The position numbers and the translations under genes were made by a program. The notes under the pieces were generated by a model. That model was not told the DNA's origin and searched no databases. It saw nothing but the letters and a program-made list of their open reading frames with translations. Source: Candidatus Aminicenantota bacterium (lineage in GTDB: Bacteria; Acidobacteriota; Aminicenantia; S016-38). Taken from it: a stretch of DNA of 52,500 nucleotides. Each line of letters begins with the position of its first letter. The stretch's first letter is position 1. Positions 44,432 through 50,748 of the stretch are shown one piece after another. The stretch covers positions 1-52,500 of the forward strand of contig JAMOUJ010000003.1 in assembly GCA_027068075.1 (NCBI GenBank), written 5' to 3'.

Positions 44432-44932
44432 ATGGACCTTTCTAAATTCAGTCTGGAGGACCTTCTCCTGGCGGCGGTAAAATCCGAGGTGGAAAGCAAG
44501 GCCATATACGAGAAAATCGCCCGCTCGGTCTCCAACGCCCTTTTGAAGGAGAGGTTTGAATACCTGGCCGAAGAGGAGGATAAACACCGGCGGTTCATTG
44601 AGGGGATATACCGGGGAAAATTTCCCGGCAAAGAGGTAAAACTTCCCGAAACCACCCCCGTACCCCTGCCCAAGATGGAGTTCTCCTCCGAGGAGGTTCC
44701 CCTGAGCGACATCCTGACCCGGGCCATGGAGGCGGAACTGGCAGCCCACGAATTCTACAAATCCCTGGCCGAGAGGTTTTCCTCGGAGGAAGACCGGGAG
44801 ACCAGGAGAATACTCCAATTCTTCTCCTCCATGGAGATGGGTCACTACCACATCCTTAAACTGGAACGGGAAGTGGTGGAAAGGTTTGAAGAGTTTGAAG
44901 ATTACAACCCCATGGTCCACATAGGGGCCTAA
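44432..44932 (+). CDS. Ferritin-like/erythrin-type diiron protein
   Basis: Protein of 166 residues predicted almost all helical, with two ExxH-bearing pairs: KAIYEKIA then LAEEEDKHRRFIEGIY, and ELAAHEFYKSLAE then FSSMEMGHYHILKLE. This is the ferritin/rubrerythrin-like four-helix pattern without a rubredoxin domain. The central linker (FPGKEVKLPETTPVPLPKME) separates the halves. Function is likely a peroxidase or an iron handling protein, but is not certain. Its start ATG follows the SOR stop by nine bases with GGGGGGAG in between. Confidence 0.8.
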   Translation: MDLSKFSLEDLLLAAVKSEVESKAIYEKIARSVSNALLKERFEYLAEEEDKHRRFIEGIYRGKFPGKEVKLPETTPVPLPKMEFSSEEVPLSDILTRAMEAELAAHEFYKSLAERFSSEEDRETRRILQFFSSMEMGHYHILKLEREVVERFEEFEDYNPMVHIGA

Positions 44933-44949
44933 ATTTAAGGAGGTAAAAA

Positions 44950-45369
44950 ATGGCATCCAAGGAATTAATGGACCTGATGAATCAGGCCATTGCCCGGGAA
45001 ATACAGGTATCCATCCAGTACATGTGGCAACATGTGCTCTGGAAGGGGGTAAAGGGATTTGCGGTAAAGGAAGAATTTGAAAAGATAGCCATTGAGGAGA
45101 TGAAGCACGCCGAGGCCATAGCGGAAAGGCTGGCCTTCCTCGGTGGCATCCCAACCACCAAGCCCGAACCCATATTCGTGGGAGAATCCCTCAAGGAAAT
45201 GCTGGAACAGGATGTGAAGGACGAGGAAAAGGCCATAGAACTTTACCGTAGAATAATCAAAAAGGCTCAGCAGGAGGAAGATTACACCACCACCAGGCTT
45301 TTCCGAAAAATCCTGGAGGACGAAGAGGAACACCTGGACACCTTCCGTGGCCTTCTGGAAGACCTCTAA
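44950..45369 (+). CDS. Ferritin-like protein (bacterioferritin/DPS-like)
   Basis: Protein of 139 residues, a four-helix bundle with Glu/His iron ligands: MNQAIAREIQVSIQYMWQHV, FEKIAIEEMKHAEAIAERL, VKDEEKAIELYRRIIK and KILEDEEEHLDTFRGLLEDL. This agrees with short bacterioferritin-like or DPS-like proteins; there is no obvious haem Met ligand to assign bacterioferritin firmly. It would store or sequester iron and consume peroxide, complementing FeoAB uptake. AAGGAGGTAAA precedes the ATG; it lies ten bases before the flavin reductase gene. Confidence 0.86.
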   Translation: MASKELMDLMNQAIAREIQVSIQYMWQHVLWKGVKGFAVKEEFEKIAIEEMKHAEAIAERLAFLGGIPTTKPEPIFVGESLKEMLEQDVKDEEKAIELYRRIIKKAQQEEDYTTTRLFRKILEDEEEHLDTFRGLLEDL

Positions 45370-45378
45370 GCGGCCACC

Positions 45379-45888
45379 ATGGACAAGAAGGCATTATACA
45401 AGATAACCTACGGCCTTTACATAGTGGCTTCCCGACAGGGAGATAAAGTCAACGGACAGATAGCCAATTCCGTATTTCAAGTAACATCCGATCCTCCCCG
45501 GGTGGCCGTGGCTCTAAACCGGGAAAACCTCACCCATGACATGGTAATGGAGAGCGGGGTGTTTTCCGTATCAGTCCTGGGACAAAACACGCCCTTTAAG
45601 TTTATCGGGCTCTTCGGCTTCCGCTCGGGAAGGGAGGTGGACAAATTCTCCTCAGTGAACTACGAAGTAGGCCAGACCGGGGCCCCGCTGGTCCTGGACC
45701 ACACCATAGCCTGGATGGAATTTGAAACAGAAAGGTGGCTGGAGGTGGAAACCCACACCATCTTCATAGGAATCCTCAAGGGAGGAAAAGTCCTTCAGGA
45801 GGGCCCTCCCCTCACCTACGAATACTACCACAGGGTCCTGAAGGGGAAGGTCCCCAAAACCGCCACTACATATATTAAGGAGGAGTAA
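45379..45888 (+). CDS. FMN-binding flavin reductase-like protein (flavoredoxin/Hrb N-domain type)
   Basis: Protein of 169 residues in the flavin reductase-like family: [54 protein letters not shown] and the C-terminal [20 protein letters not shown]. In Moorella the same domain is fused to rubredoxin in Hrb, which passes NADH electrons to FprA. Here the rubredoxin is a separate gene starting one base after this stop, a split version of the same module. The start ATG has no good Shine-Dalgarno, so it may depend on reading through from the ferritin gene. NAD(P)H:rubredoxin reductase activity is inferred. Confidence 0.88.
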   Translation: MDKKALYKITYGLYIVASRQGDKVNGQIANSVFQVTSDPPRVAVALNRENLTHDMVMESGVFSVSVLGQNTPFKFIGLFGFRSGREVDKFSSVNYEVGQTGAPLVLDHTIAWMEFETERWLEVETHTIFIGILKGGKVLQEGPPLTYEYYHRVLKGKVPKTATTYIKEE

Positions 45889-45889
45889 A

Positions 45890-46063
45890 ATGAAAAAATA
45901 TGTTTGCACCGTTTGCGGCTACATTTACGACCCTGCGGAGGGGGATCCGGAAAACGGAGTTAAGCCCGGAACCCCCTTTGAAAGTCTGCCCGAGGATTGG
46001 GTTTGTCCTGTATGCGGAGCGTCCAGGGACCTGTTTGAGGAGGTAGAAGAAGGACAGAATTAA
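45890..46063 (+). CDS. Rubredoxin
   Basis: Small electron carrier of 57 residues: [20 protein letters not shown] and [19 protein letters not shown]. Iron ligands are Cys6, Cys9, Cys39 and Cys42, in the usual CxxC pairs. It should shuttle electrons from the adjacent flavin reductase to FprA, rubrerythrin and superoxide reductase. AGGAGGAG overlaps the end of the preceding gene. Too short to appear in many automatic gene lists. Confidence 0.97.
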   Translation: MKKYVCTVCGYIYDPAEGDPENGVKPGTPFESLPEDWVCPVCGASRDLFEEVEEGQN

Positions 46064-46069
46064 AATCTT

Positions 46070-46100
46070 TCTTTTTCAGTAAAAAGAGTTCTGCTATAAT
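46070..46100 (+). promoter_or_regulatory. Promoter of cydAB with inverted repeat at -35
   Basis: An extended -10 TGCTATAAT (46092-46100) with a TTTTTC 17 bases upstream (46072-46077). A perfect inverted repeat TCTTTTT (46070-46076), loop CAGT, AAAAAGA (46081-46087) overlaps the -35 and could be an operator. AAGGAGGTG follows before ATG 46131. cydAB may therefore be transcribed independently of the preceding oxidative-stress genes. Confidence 0.5.
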
Positions 46101-46130
46101 TCTTTTACAATTTGAGTAAGGAGGTGAAAC

Positions 46131-47447
46131 ATGGATGCGACTCTGCTTTCCCGCATCCAGTTCGGCGTAGCCGCTGGCTTTCATTTCCTGTTTCCTCCTA
46201 CCACCCTGGGCTTAAGCCTCAACATCCTCATCCTTGAAACCCTCTACCTCAAGAGGGGGGACGAAATTTACCGTAAACTTTCCGACTTCCTCATCAAAAT
46301 CTTAGCCCTGGTCTTCGTTCTCGGAACCGCCACAGGTATAACCCTGGAGTTCTCCTTTGGAACCAACTGGGCAAATTACTCCAGGGTGGTGGGGGACATC
46401 TTTGGGGCCCCCCTGGCGGCGGAAGGAGTTTTTGCCTTCTTCTTAGAGTCCATGTTCTTAGGGGTTCTGGTCTTCGGAAGGAAAAGGGTTTCCAAAAAAC
46501 TCTTCTGGTGGTCCTCCTTCTTCGTGTTCTTCGGCTCCCACCTTTCCGGTCTCTGGATCATAATCGCCAATTCCTGGATGCAGACCCCGGCGGGGTACAA
46601 AATGGAGGGGGGAGTGGCCAAACTCACCAACTTCTTCCAGGCTGCCGTTAACCATTCCACGGTGGAAAGATATCTTCACACCATCGCCGGGGGATGGATA
46701 ACGGGCTCCATGCTGATTCTGGCCATCGCATCTTATTATCTTTTGAAGAAAATCCACCTGGAGGAGGCCAAGGTCCTGCTTCAAAAGGCCTTCACGGTCT
46801 TCGCCATAGTGGCGGTCCTCCAACTTTTCCTGGGGCACTTCCATTCGGTGGAGGTGGCCAAGTATCAGCCGGAGAAAATGGCGGCCTTTGAAGCCCTGTG
46901 GCAAACCCAGGAAGGAGCCCCGCTGGCCCTCTTCGGAATCCCGGACACTTCCCAGCAGAAAACCCATCTCTACATAGGGATTCCGAAACTCCTGAGTTGG
47001 CTCATATACTTTGATCCCAACGCCAAGGTCAAGGGGCTCAACGAATTTCCCAGGGACGAGTGGCCCTATGTCACCGGACCCTTCATCTCCTACCACCTGA
47101 TGATAATCTTTGGGCTCTGGTTCATAGTTCTTGCCCTATGGGGATGGTTCCTGGGGAGAAGGAAAACCGAAAACAAACTCTTTCTCAAACTTCTTCTCTG
47201 GTCGGTGCCGCTTCCGTATCTCGCCAATACCTTCGGATGGATGGCCGCCGAAATAGGGCGTCAACCCTGGGCAGTTTACAAAATCATAAAGACCAAGGAC
47301 GCCGCCTCGGTGGTGGTGCCCGCCGGACAGGTGGCCTTCACCCTTCTGGTTTTCGTCGTAATTTACACCCTCTTCTTCTTCGTGGGTCTCCACTTCCTCA
47401 AGAAAATAGTCCAGAAGGGACCTGCCGGGGAATTGACAGGGTATTAA
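46131..47447 (+). CDS. cydA: Cytochrome bd ubiquinol oxidase, subunit I
   Basis: CydA carries haems b558, b595 and d in a quinol oxidase with high O2 affinity. The 438-residue protein starts LLSRIQFGVAAGFHFLFPPT with the haem His, has FGTNWANYSRVVGDIFGAPL, the LSGLWIIIANSWMQTPAGY segment, GHFHSVEVAKYQPEKMAAFE and the C-terminal AAEIGRQPWAVYKIIKT signature. The Q-loop is of the short type. About nine membrane helices are present. It is followed by cydB 11 bases on. Confidence 0.97.
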   Translation: MDATLLSRIQFGVAAGFHFLFPPTTLGLSLNILILETLYLKRGDEIYRKLSDFLIKILALVFVLGTATGITLEFSFGTNWANYSRVVGDIFGAPLAAEGVFAFFLESMFLGVLVFGRKRVSKKLFWWSSFFVFFGSHLSGLWIIIANSWMQTPAGYKMEGGVAKLTNFFQAAVNHSTVERYLHTIAGGWITGSMLILAIASYYLLKKIHLEEAKVLLQKAFTVFAIVAVLQLFLGHFHSVEVAKYQPEKMAAFEALWQTQEGAPLALFGIPDTSQQKTHLYIGIPKLLSWLIYFDPNAKVKGLNEFPRDEWPYVTGPFISYHLMIIFGLWFIVLALWGWFLGRRKTENKLFLKLLLWSVPLPYLANTFGWMAAEIGRQPWAVYKIIKTKDAASVVVPAGQVAFTLLVFVVIYTLFFFVGLHFLKKIVQKGPAGELTGY

Positions 47448-47458
47448 GGAGGTGAACC

Positions 47459-48472
47459 ATGGAAACCTTACAGGTCATCTGGTATATACTTATCGGAGTT
47501 TTGCTCCTGGGATATTCCATCCTGGACGGATTTGACCTGGGAATAGGGGTTCTTTTCCCGTTTCTGGCCAAAGACGAGACGGAAAAAAGGGTCCTCCTAA
47601 ACGCCATCGGGCCCTTCTGGGACGGCAACGAGGTCTGGATTCTCACCGGCGGCGGAGCCCTCTTTGCGGCCTTTCCCAAAACCTATGCCACCGTTTTCAG
47701 CGGTTTCTACCTGGCGCTGATGCTGGTTCTCTTCGCCCTCATCTTCAGGGCCGTTTCCTTTGAGTTCAGGGCCCATTCGGAGAGCGGAAGGGCCTTCTGG
47801 GAATGGTCTTTTATAATAGGAAGTTTCCTCCCGGCCCTTCTCTACGGGGTGGCCCTGGGGAATGTGGTATACGGAGTTCCCCTCAAGGTGATCAACGGCA
47901 ACATAGAATACGCCGGAAACTTCTTCACCCTGCTGAGACCCTATCCCCTGCTCATAGGGATATTCGGCCTGGTAATGTTCACGATGCACGGAGCCACCTA
48001 CGCTGCCCTCAAAAGCGAGGGCGATCTTTATCACCGGTCCAGAAAAATCGTCCTCTCCACCTGGTGGGCCTTTCTGGTTCTGGGACTCCTCACCTTCATA
48101 GCCACGGCGTTCCTCATTCCCGGGTCCTTAACCCGGTTCCTCGCCTGGATAGCCGCCATCGTGGCGTGGCTCGGATGGTACCTGGTGAGGAGTTACACGA
48201 TAAAGGGGATGGACGCCGCTGCCTTCTACGCATCCTCCCTGGCCATAACCGGCCTCTGGGGAATCATTGGCGCCATCCACTTCCCCAACCTGGTAAGGGC
48301 CATAAACGACCCCACCCTTTCCCTCACCATTTACAATTCCTCCTCTTCTAAACTTACCCTCTCTGTAATGCTCATAATCGCCCTCATAGGAATGCCCCTG
48401 GTGATCCTCTACACCGCCTACATTTACAAGTGGTTCAAGGGAAAGGTTAGACTGGAGGAAGGGGGATACTGA
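47459..48472 (+). CDS. cydB: Cytochrome bd ubiquinol oxidase, subunit II
   Basis: The non-haem subunit that stabilises the oxidase with CydA. The 337-residue protein has GYSILDGFDLGIGVLFPFLA, NAIGPFWDGNEVWILTGGGA, the region FRAVSFEFRAHSESGRAFWE and about eight membrane helices. GGAGGTG precedes ATG 47459. No cydX or cydCD is in the window. Together with fprA it gives two systems that reduce O2 to water, one membrane bound and energy coupled, one cytosolic. Confidence 0.97.
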   Translation: METLQVIWYILIGVLLLGYSILDGFDLGIGVLFPFLAKDETEKRVLLNAIGPFWDGNEVWILTGGGALFAAFPKTYATVFSGFYLALMLVLFALIFRAVSFEFRAHSESGRAFWEWSFIIGSFLPALLYGVALGNVVYGVPLKVINGNIEYAGNFFTLLRPYPLLIGIFGLVMFTMHGATYAALKSEGDLYHRSRKIVLSTWWAFLVLGLLTFIATAFLIPGSLTRFLAWIAAIVAWLGWYLVRSYTIKGMDAAAFYASSLAITGLWGIIGAIHFPNLVRAINDPTLSLTIYNSSSSKLTLSVMLIIALIGMPLVILYTAYIYKWFKGKVRLEEGGY

Positions 48473-48484
48473 AAGCGAGAAATT

Positions 48485-48520
48485 GATCAGGGGGGCTGTG
48501 CCCCCCTGATCTGGTAAAAT
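48485..48520 (+). promoter_or_regulatory. Perfect 11-bp hairpin and extended -10 between cydB and the AI-2E-family gene
   Basis: GATCAGGGGGG (48485-48495), loop CTGTG, CCCCCCTGATC (48501-48511) is a perfect inverted repeat just after cydB. No poly-U follows; the next bases are TGGTAAAAT (48512-48520), an extended -10 for the gene starting GTG 48527. The hairpin may end cydAB transcription in a thermophile, or bind a regulator. Confidence 0.55.
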
Positions 48521-48526
48521 AAAAGG

Positions 48527-49561
48527 GTGAAGGATTCTTTTTTGCTTTTAAGGGACAGGTTGGCGGTGGCCTTTTACGCCATCTCCATCCTTCTTATCGC
48601 AGGTTTCGTTCTGGAGATCACCTCCAGTTTCACCATCCCCTTCGTGATGGCCCTCATACTCTACCTTCTGGCCTCCCCCCTCATTGACAGGCTGGAAAGG
48701 AAAAGGATTCCCCACTGGGTTGCCATATTGATGGTGGGCCTTCTCTCCGCCGGGGTGGTTACCCTTCTGGGCCTGCTGGCCTATTCCAGCGTGGAGACCC
48801 TGGCCCAGGGCCTGCCCAGATATCAGCACCGCTACCAGCAGATCCTTTCCTTTTTCACCCAGTTTGCAAAGAAATACCCCATGCTTAAACTGGAACAGAT
48901 TCCCTCCACCCTAAACTTGACGGACATAAGTTCCCTTCTCCTCTCCACCATCGGCTCCTTCATGAAGTTTATAACCGGCCTTACCCTCATGTTCCTCTTT
49001 TTCTTCTTCATGCTGGTGGGCAAGGGAAGCCTGGAGAGGAAACTTGAAAAAATTTACAGGGGGAGGCGGGCCGAAAGAATCCACAGGATCTCCAAGGAGG
49101 TGGAGGAGAAGGTTTACAAATACCTGTGGACCAAAACCCTCATAAGCCTTATAACGGGGTTCAACACCTGGTTAATCCTTCTCCTGTTCGGCGTGGACTT
49201 CGCCTTCGTGTGGGGCTTTTTAACCTTCGTTTTCAACTACATTCCCAATGTGGGACCCATCTTCATAACAATTCCACCCCTGATTATTGCCCTGCTTAAA
49301 TTCGGAAAACTCTTACCGGTCCTGGCCCTCCTCATACTTTTGGCCTTAAACCACATGGTAATGGGAAATTTCGTAGAACCCCGGTGGATGGGCAAAACCC
49401 TGAACCTTTCCCCGCTCCTTGTGCTGTTTTCCCTGATTTTCTGGGGTTGGCTCTGGGGAGTGGTGGGAATGCTGCTTTCCGTTCCCATTTTATCCATAAT
49501 AAAAATAATCCTGGAGAGTTTTTCGGAGACGGAGAAAATAGCCCGGCTTATGGAGGGTTAA
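48527..49561 (+). CDS. AI-2E family (PerM/UPF0118) transporter-like membrane protein
   Basis: Protein of 344 residues with about eight hydrophobic helices and the family features FVMALILYLLASPLIDRLER, the helical periplasmic stretch, TLISLITGFNTWLILLLFGV, FVFNYIPNVGPIFITIPPLI and NHMVMGNFVEPRWMGKTLNL. Despite the name, members are now linked to ion or small molecule export and the substrate here is unknown. Start is GTG at 48527, directly after an extended -10 and without a Shine-Dalgarno. The stop overlaps the convergent zinc-ribbon gene by four bases. Confidence 0.9.
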   Translation: MKDSFLLLRDRLAVAFYAISILLIAGFVLEITSSFTIPFVMALILYLLASPLIDRLERKRIPHWVAILMVGLLSAGVVTLLGLLAYSSVETLAQGLPRYQHRYQQILSFFTQFAKKYPMLKLEQIPSTLNLTDISSLLLSTIGSFMKFITGLTLMFLFFFFMLVGKGSLERKLEKIYRGRRAERIHRISKEVEEKVYKYLWTKTLISLITGFNTWLILLLFGVDFAFVWGFLTFVFNYIPNVGPIFITIPPLIIALLKFGKLLPVLALLILLALNHMVMGNFVEPRWMGKTLNLSPLLVLFSLIFWGWLWGVVGMLLSVPILSIIKIILESFSETEKIARLMEG

Positions 49562-50283
49562 GCCGGTTCCTCAATTTCCGGGATGTAAAGAATCCTGGAG
49601 CAGTTTTCACACCTCACGATCCTCTCACCCTTCCGCAGTTCTTCCAGCAACTGGGGTCTGACCTTCATCTGGCAGACCGAACAAAAACCGTCGTGGACAG
49701 GGGAAAGGGCTATGCCACCGTGGGTGGAGGCTATTTGAATGTAAAGTTTGTAAATCCTTGGATTGGCTGAAGAGGCCAGGGTTTCTCTTTCCTTTTTAAG
49801 TTCTTCCAGCCTCTTTAGAAGTTCCTTTTCCTGGCGAAGAAACTCCTCCTCCTTCTCGCTGAACTCTTTTTTTATCCTTTCGGCCTCCTGCTGGGCCTCC
49901 TTTTTCTCCTTCTGGATTTCCTCTTCCTGGATGAGAAGTTCCAAGATCTCGTCTTCCAGGGCGGATTTTCTCTCCTTCTCCTCCTCTATCTCCTTCAGCA
50001 TGGCCTTGTAGGCTTCGTTGGATGTAACCTTTAAAAGGTCCTGAGAATGCTTTTTAATTCTTTCTTCTATGGACTTGATCTCCAGGTCTATGTCCATTCT
50101 TCTTTTGAGGTTTTCCTTAAACTTTTCCTCCACCTGTTTTACCAGAAATTCTGCCTTTTCCTTGCCTTGCCTGGCTTCCTGGAGGCTGGTGGGGATTTCT
50201 TTTTTTAGTTTTAACTCTATTCTCTTAATTTCAAGATCAATTTCCTGTATCCTTATAAGCGGTTTCAACTCCTCCAAGTTCAA
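49558..50283 (-). CDS. Coiled-coil protein with C-terminal C4 zinc ribbon (CT398-like)
   Basis: Protein of about 241 residues: a long charged coiled coil (about 1-175), then GIALSPVHDGFCSVCQMKVR with CxxC and a second pair in CENCSRILYIP, a C4 zinc ribbon (zf-RING_7 type). The family is found next to genes of nucleic-acid metabolism, but its role is not firmly known. The first possible start (TTG 50283) lies five bases after the 3' end of the tRNA gene on the same strand; TTG 50277 and 50268 are alternatives and no ATG is near. The longer open frame runs through the tRNA and must not be used. No Shine-Dalgarno supports any one start. The tRNA and this gene share a promoter. Confidence 0.8.
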   Translation of the reverse strand: MNLEELKPLIRIQEIDLEIKRIELKLKKEIPTSLQEARQGKEKAEFLVKQVEEKFKENLKRRMDIDLEIKSIEERIKKHSQDLLKVTSNEAYKAMLKEIEEEKERKSALEDEILELLIQEEEIQKEKKEAQQEAERIKKEFSEKEEEFLRQEKELLKRLEELKKERETLASSANPRIYKLYIQIASTHGGIALSPVHDGFCSVCQMKVRPQLLEELRKGERIVRCENCSRILYIPEIEEPA

Positions 50284-50288
50284 AAAAG

Positions 50289-50360
50289 TGGGCCAACCAG
50301 GATTCGAACCCGGGACCGACCGGTTATGAGCCGGCAGCTCTTCCGCTGAGCTATTGGCCC
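50289..50360 (-). tRNA. tRNA with CAU anticodon (Met elongator, or Ile2)
   Basis: A 72-base cloverleaf: acceptor GGGCCAA/TTGGCCC, D stem GCTC/GAGC, anticodon stem GCCGG/CCGGT with loop CTCATAA (anticodon CAT), T stem CCGGG/CCTGG around TTCGAAT. The discriminator is A. CCA is not encoded; one C and a run of T follow. CAT occurs in elongator Met, initiator Met and lysidine-modified Ile tRNA. Lack of three G:C pairs in the anticodon stem tells against initiator. The perfect promoter lies directly upstream. Confidence 0.95.
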
Positions 50361-50367
50361 ACCTATG

Positions 50368-50395
50368 ATTATACAAAAAATAACCCCTTTGTCAA
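50368..50395 (-). promoter_or_regulatory. Consensus promoter of the tRNA gene
   Basis: TTGACA (50390-50395) and TATAAT (50368-50373) with a 16-base spacer, both perfect. The tRNA 5' end is seven bases past the -10 hexamer, about where transcription should start, so the primary transcript may carry almost no 5' leader. Confidence 0.85.
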
Positions 50396-50748
50396 CAATT
50401 CCAATTACCTCAATTACACCTCCATCACCCTAAAGAAAAACAGAGGCTGGCTTGCCTTTAAAAGATAACAGGAGTGTGGTATGCTGGTTGGAGAAATGCC
50501 GATGGCAGATTTCAGCATCCCTTGCTTCATTAACCGCGGCTTCAATGAGGTGGAACTAAACCGCCGCCCCCGGAAGCAAAAACTCACAATTTTCAACGAT
50601 GAATTCCTCCGGATGGGGATCGGTGTAATCAACGGATGGGAAACCGTTCCCTCCGCAACCACCTCCACTCCTTCCGGCCCAGACTCCGCCGCTTCGTGGA
50701 GAGGGTGGTGAAAAAATGAGCAAACAGCAGTTTAAGGAGAGTTGAACG
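50396..50748 (+). other. Poorly coding 353-bp stretch before the PhoD gene
   Basis: No gene is confidently supported. A plus-strand frame (50481-50711) has AGGAG seven bases before its ATG but no recognised product; see separate entry. A second frame ending at 50719 carries a protein-like tail (RFVERVVKK) and overlaps the start of a tiny frame (50716-50745) in ATGA, a pattern like operon remnants. The region may be decayed gene material. AAGGAG at 50734-50739 serves the PhoD gene. Confidence 0.4.
50481..50711 (+). CDS. Possible small hypothetical protein or gene remnant
   Basis: Frame of 76 codons with an acceptable Shine-Dalgarno (AGGAG, seven bases before ATG). The middle reads VELNRRPRKQKLTIF, which vaguely recalls the C-terminal RPRK of IS30-type transposases, but the rest does not fit and no terminal inverted repeats are seen. 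The second half is Thr/Ser/Pro rich (ETVPSATTSTPSGPDS), typical of a non-coding or frameshifted stretch. I would keep this as a low-confidence frame only. Confidence 0.25.
   Translation: MLVGEMPMADFSIPCFINRGFNEVELNRRPRKQKLTIFNDEFLRMGIGVINGWETVPSATTSTPSGPDSAASWRGW

Noticed and set aside
49558-50376. Longer form of the zinc-ribbon protein starting at 50376
   Set aside because: Its first 30 codons translate the tRNA gene, which is a clear cloverleaf; the true start must lie after the tRNA.
50481-50711. Idea that the RPRK motif marks an IS30 transposase remnant
   Set aside because: Only a few residues match, the flanks do not, and no terminal inverted repeats or target duplication are visible.
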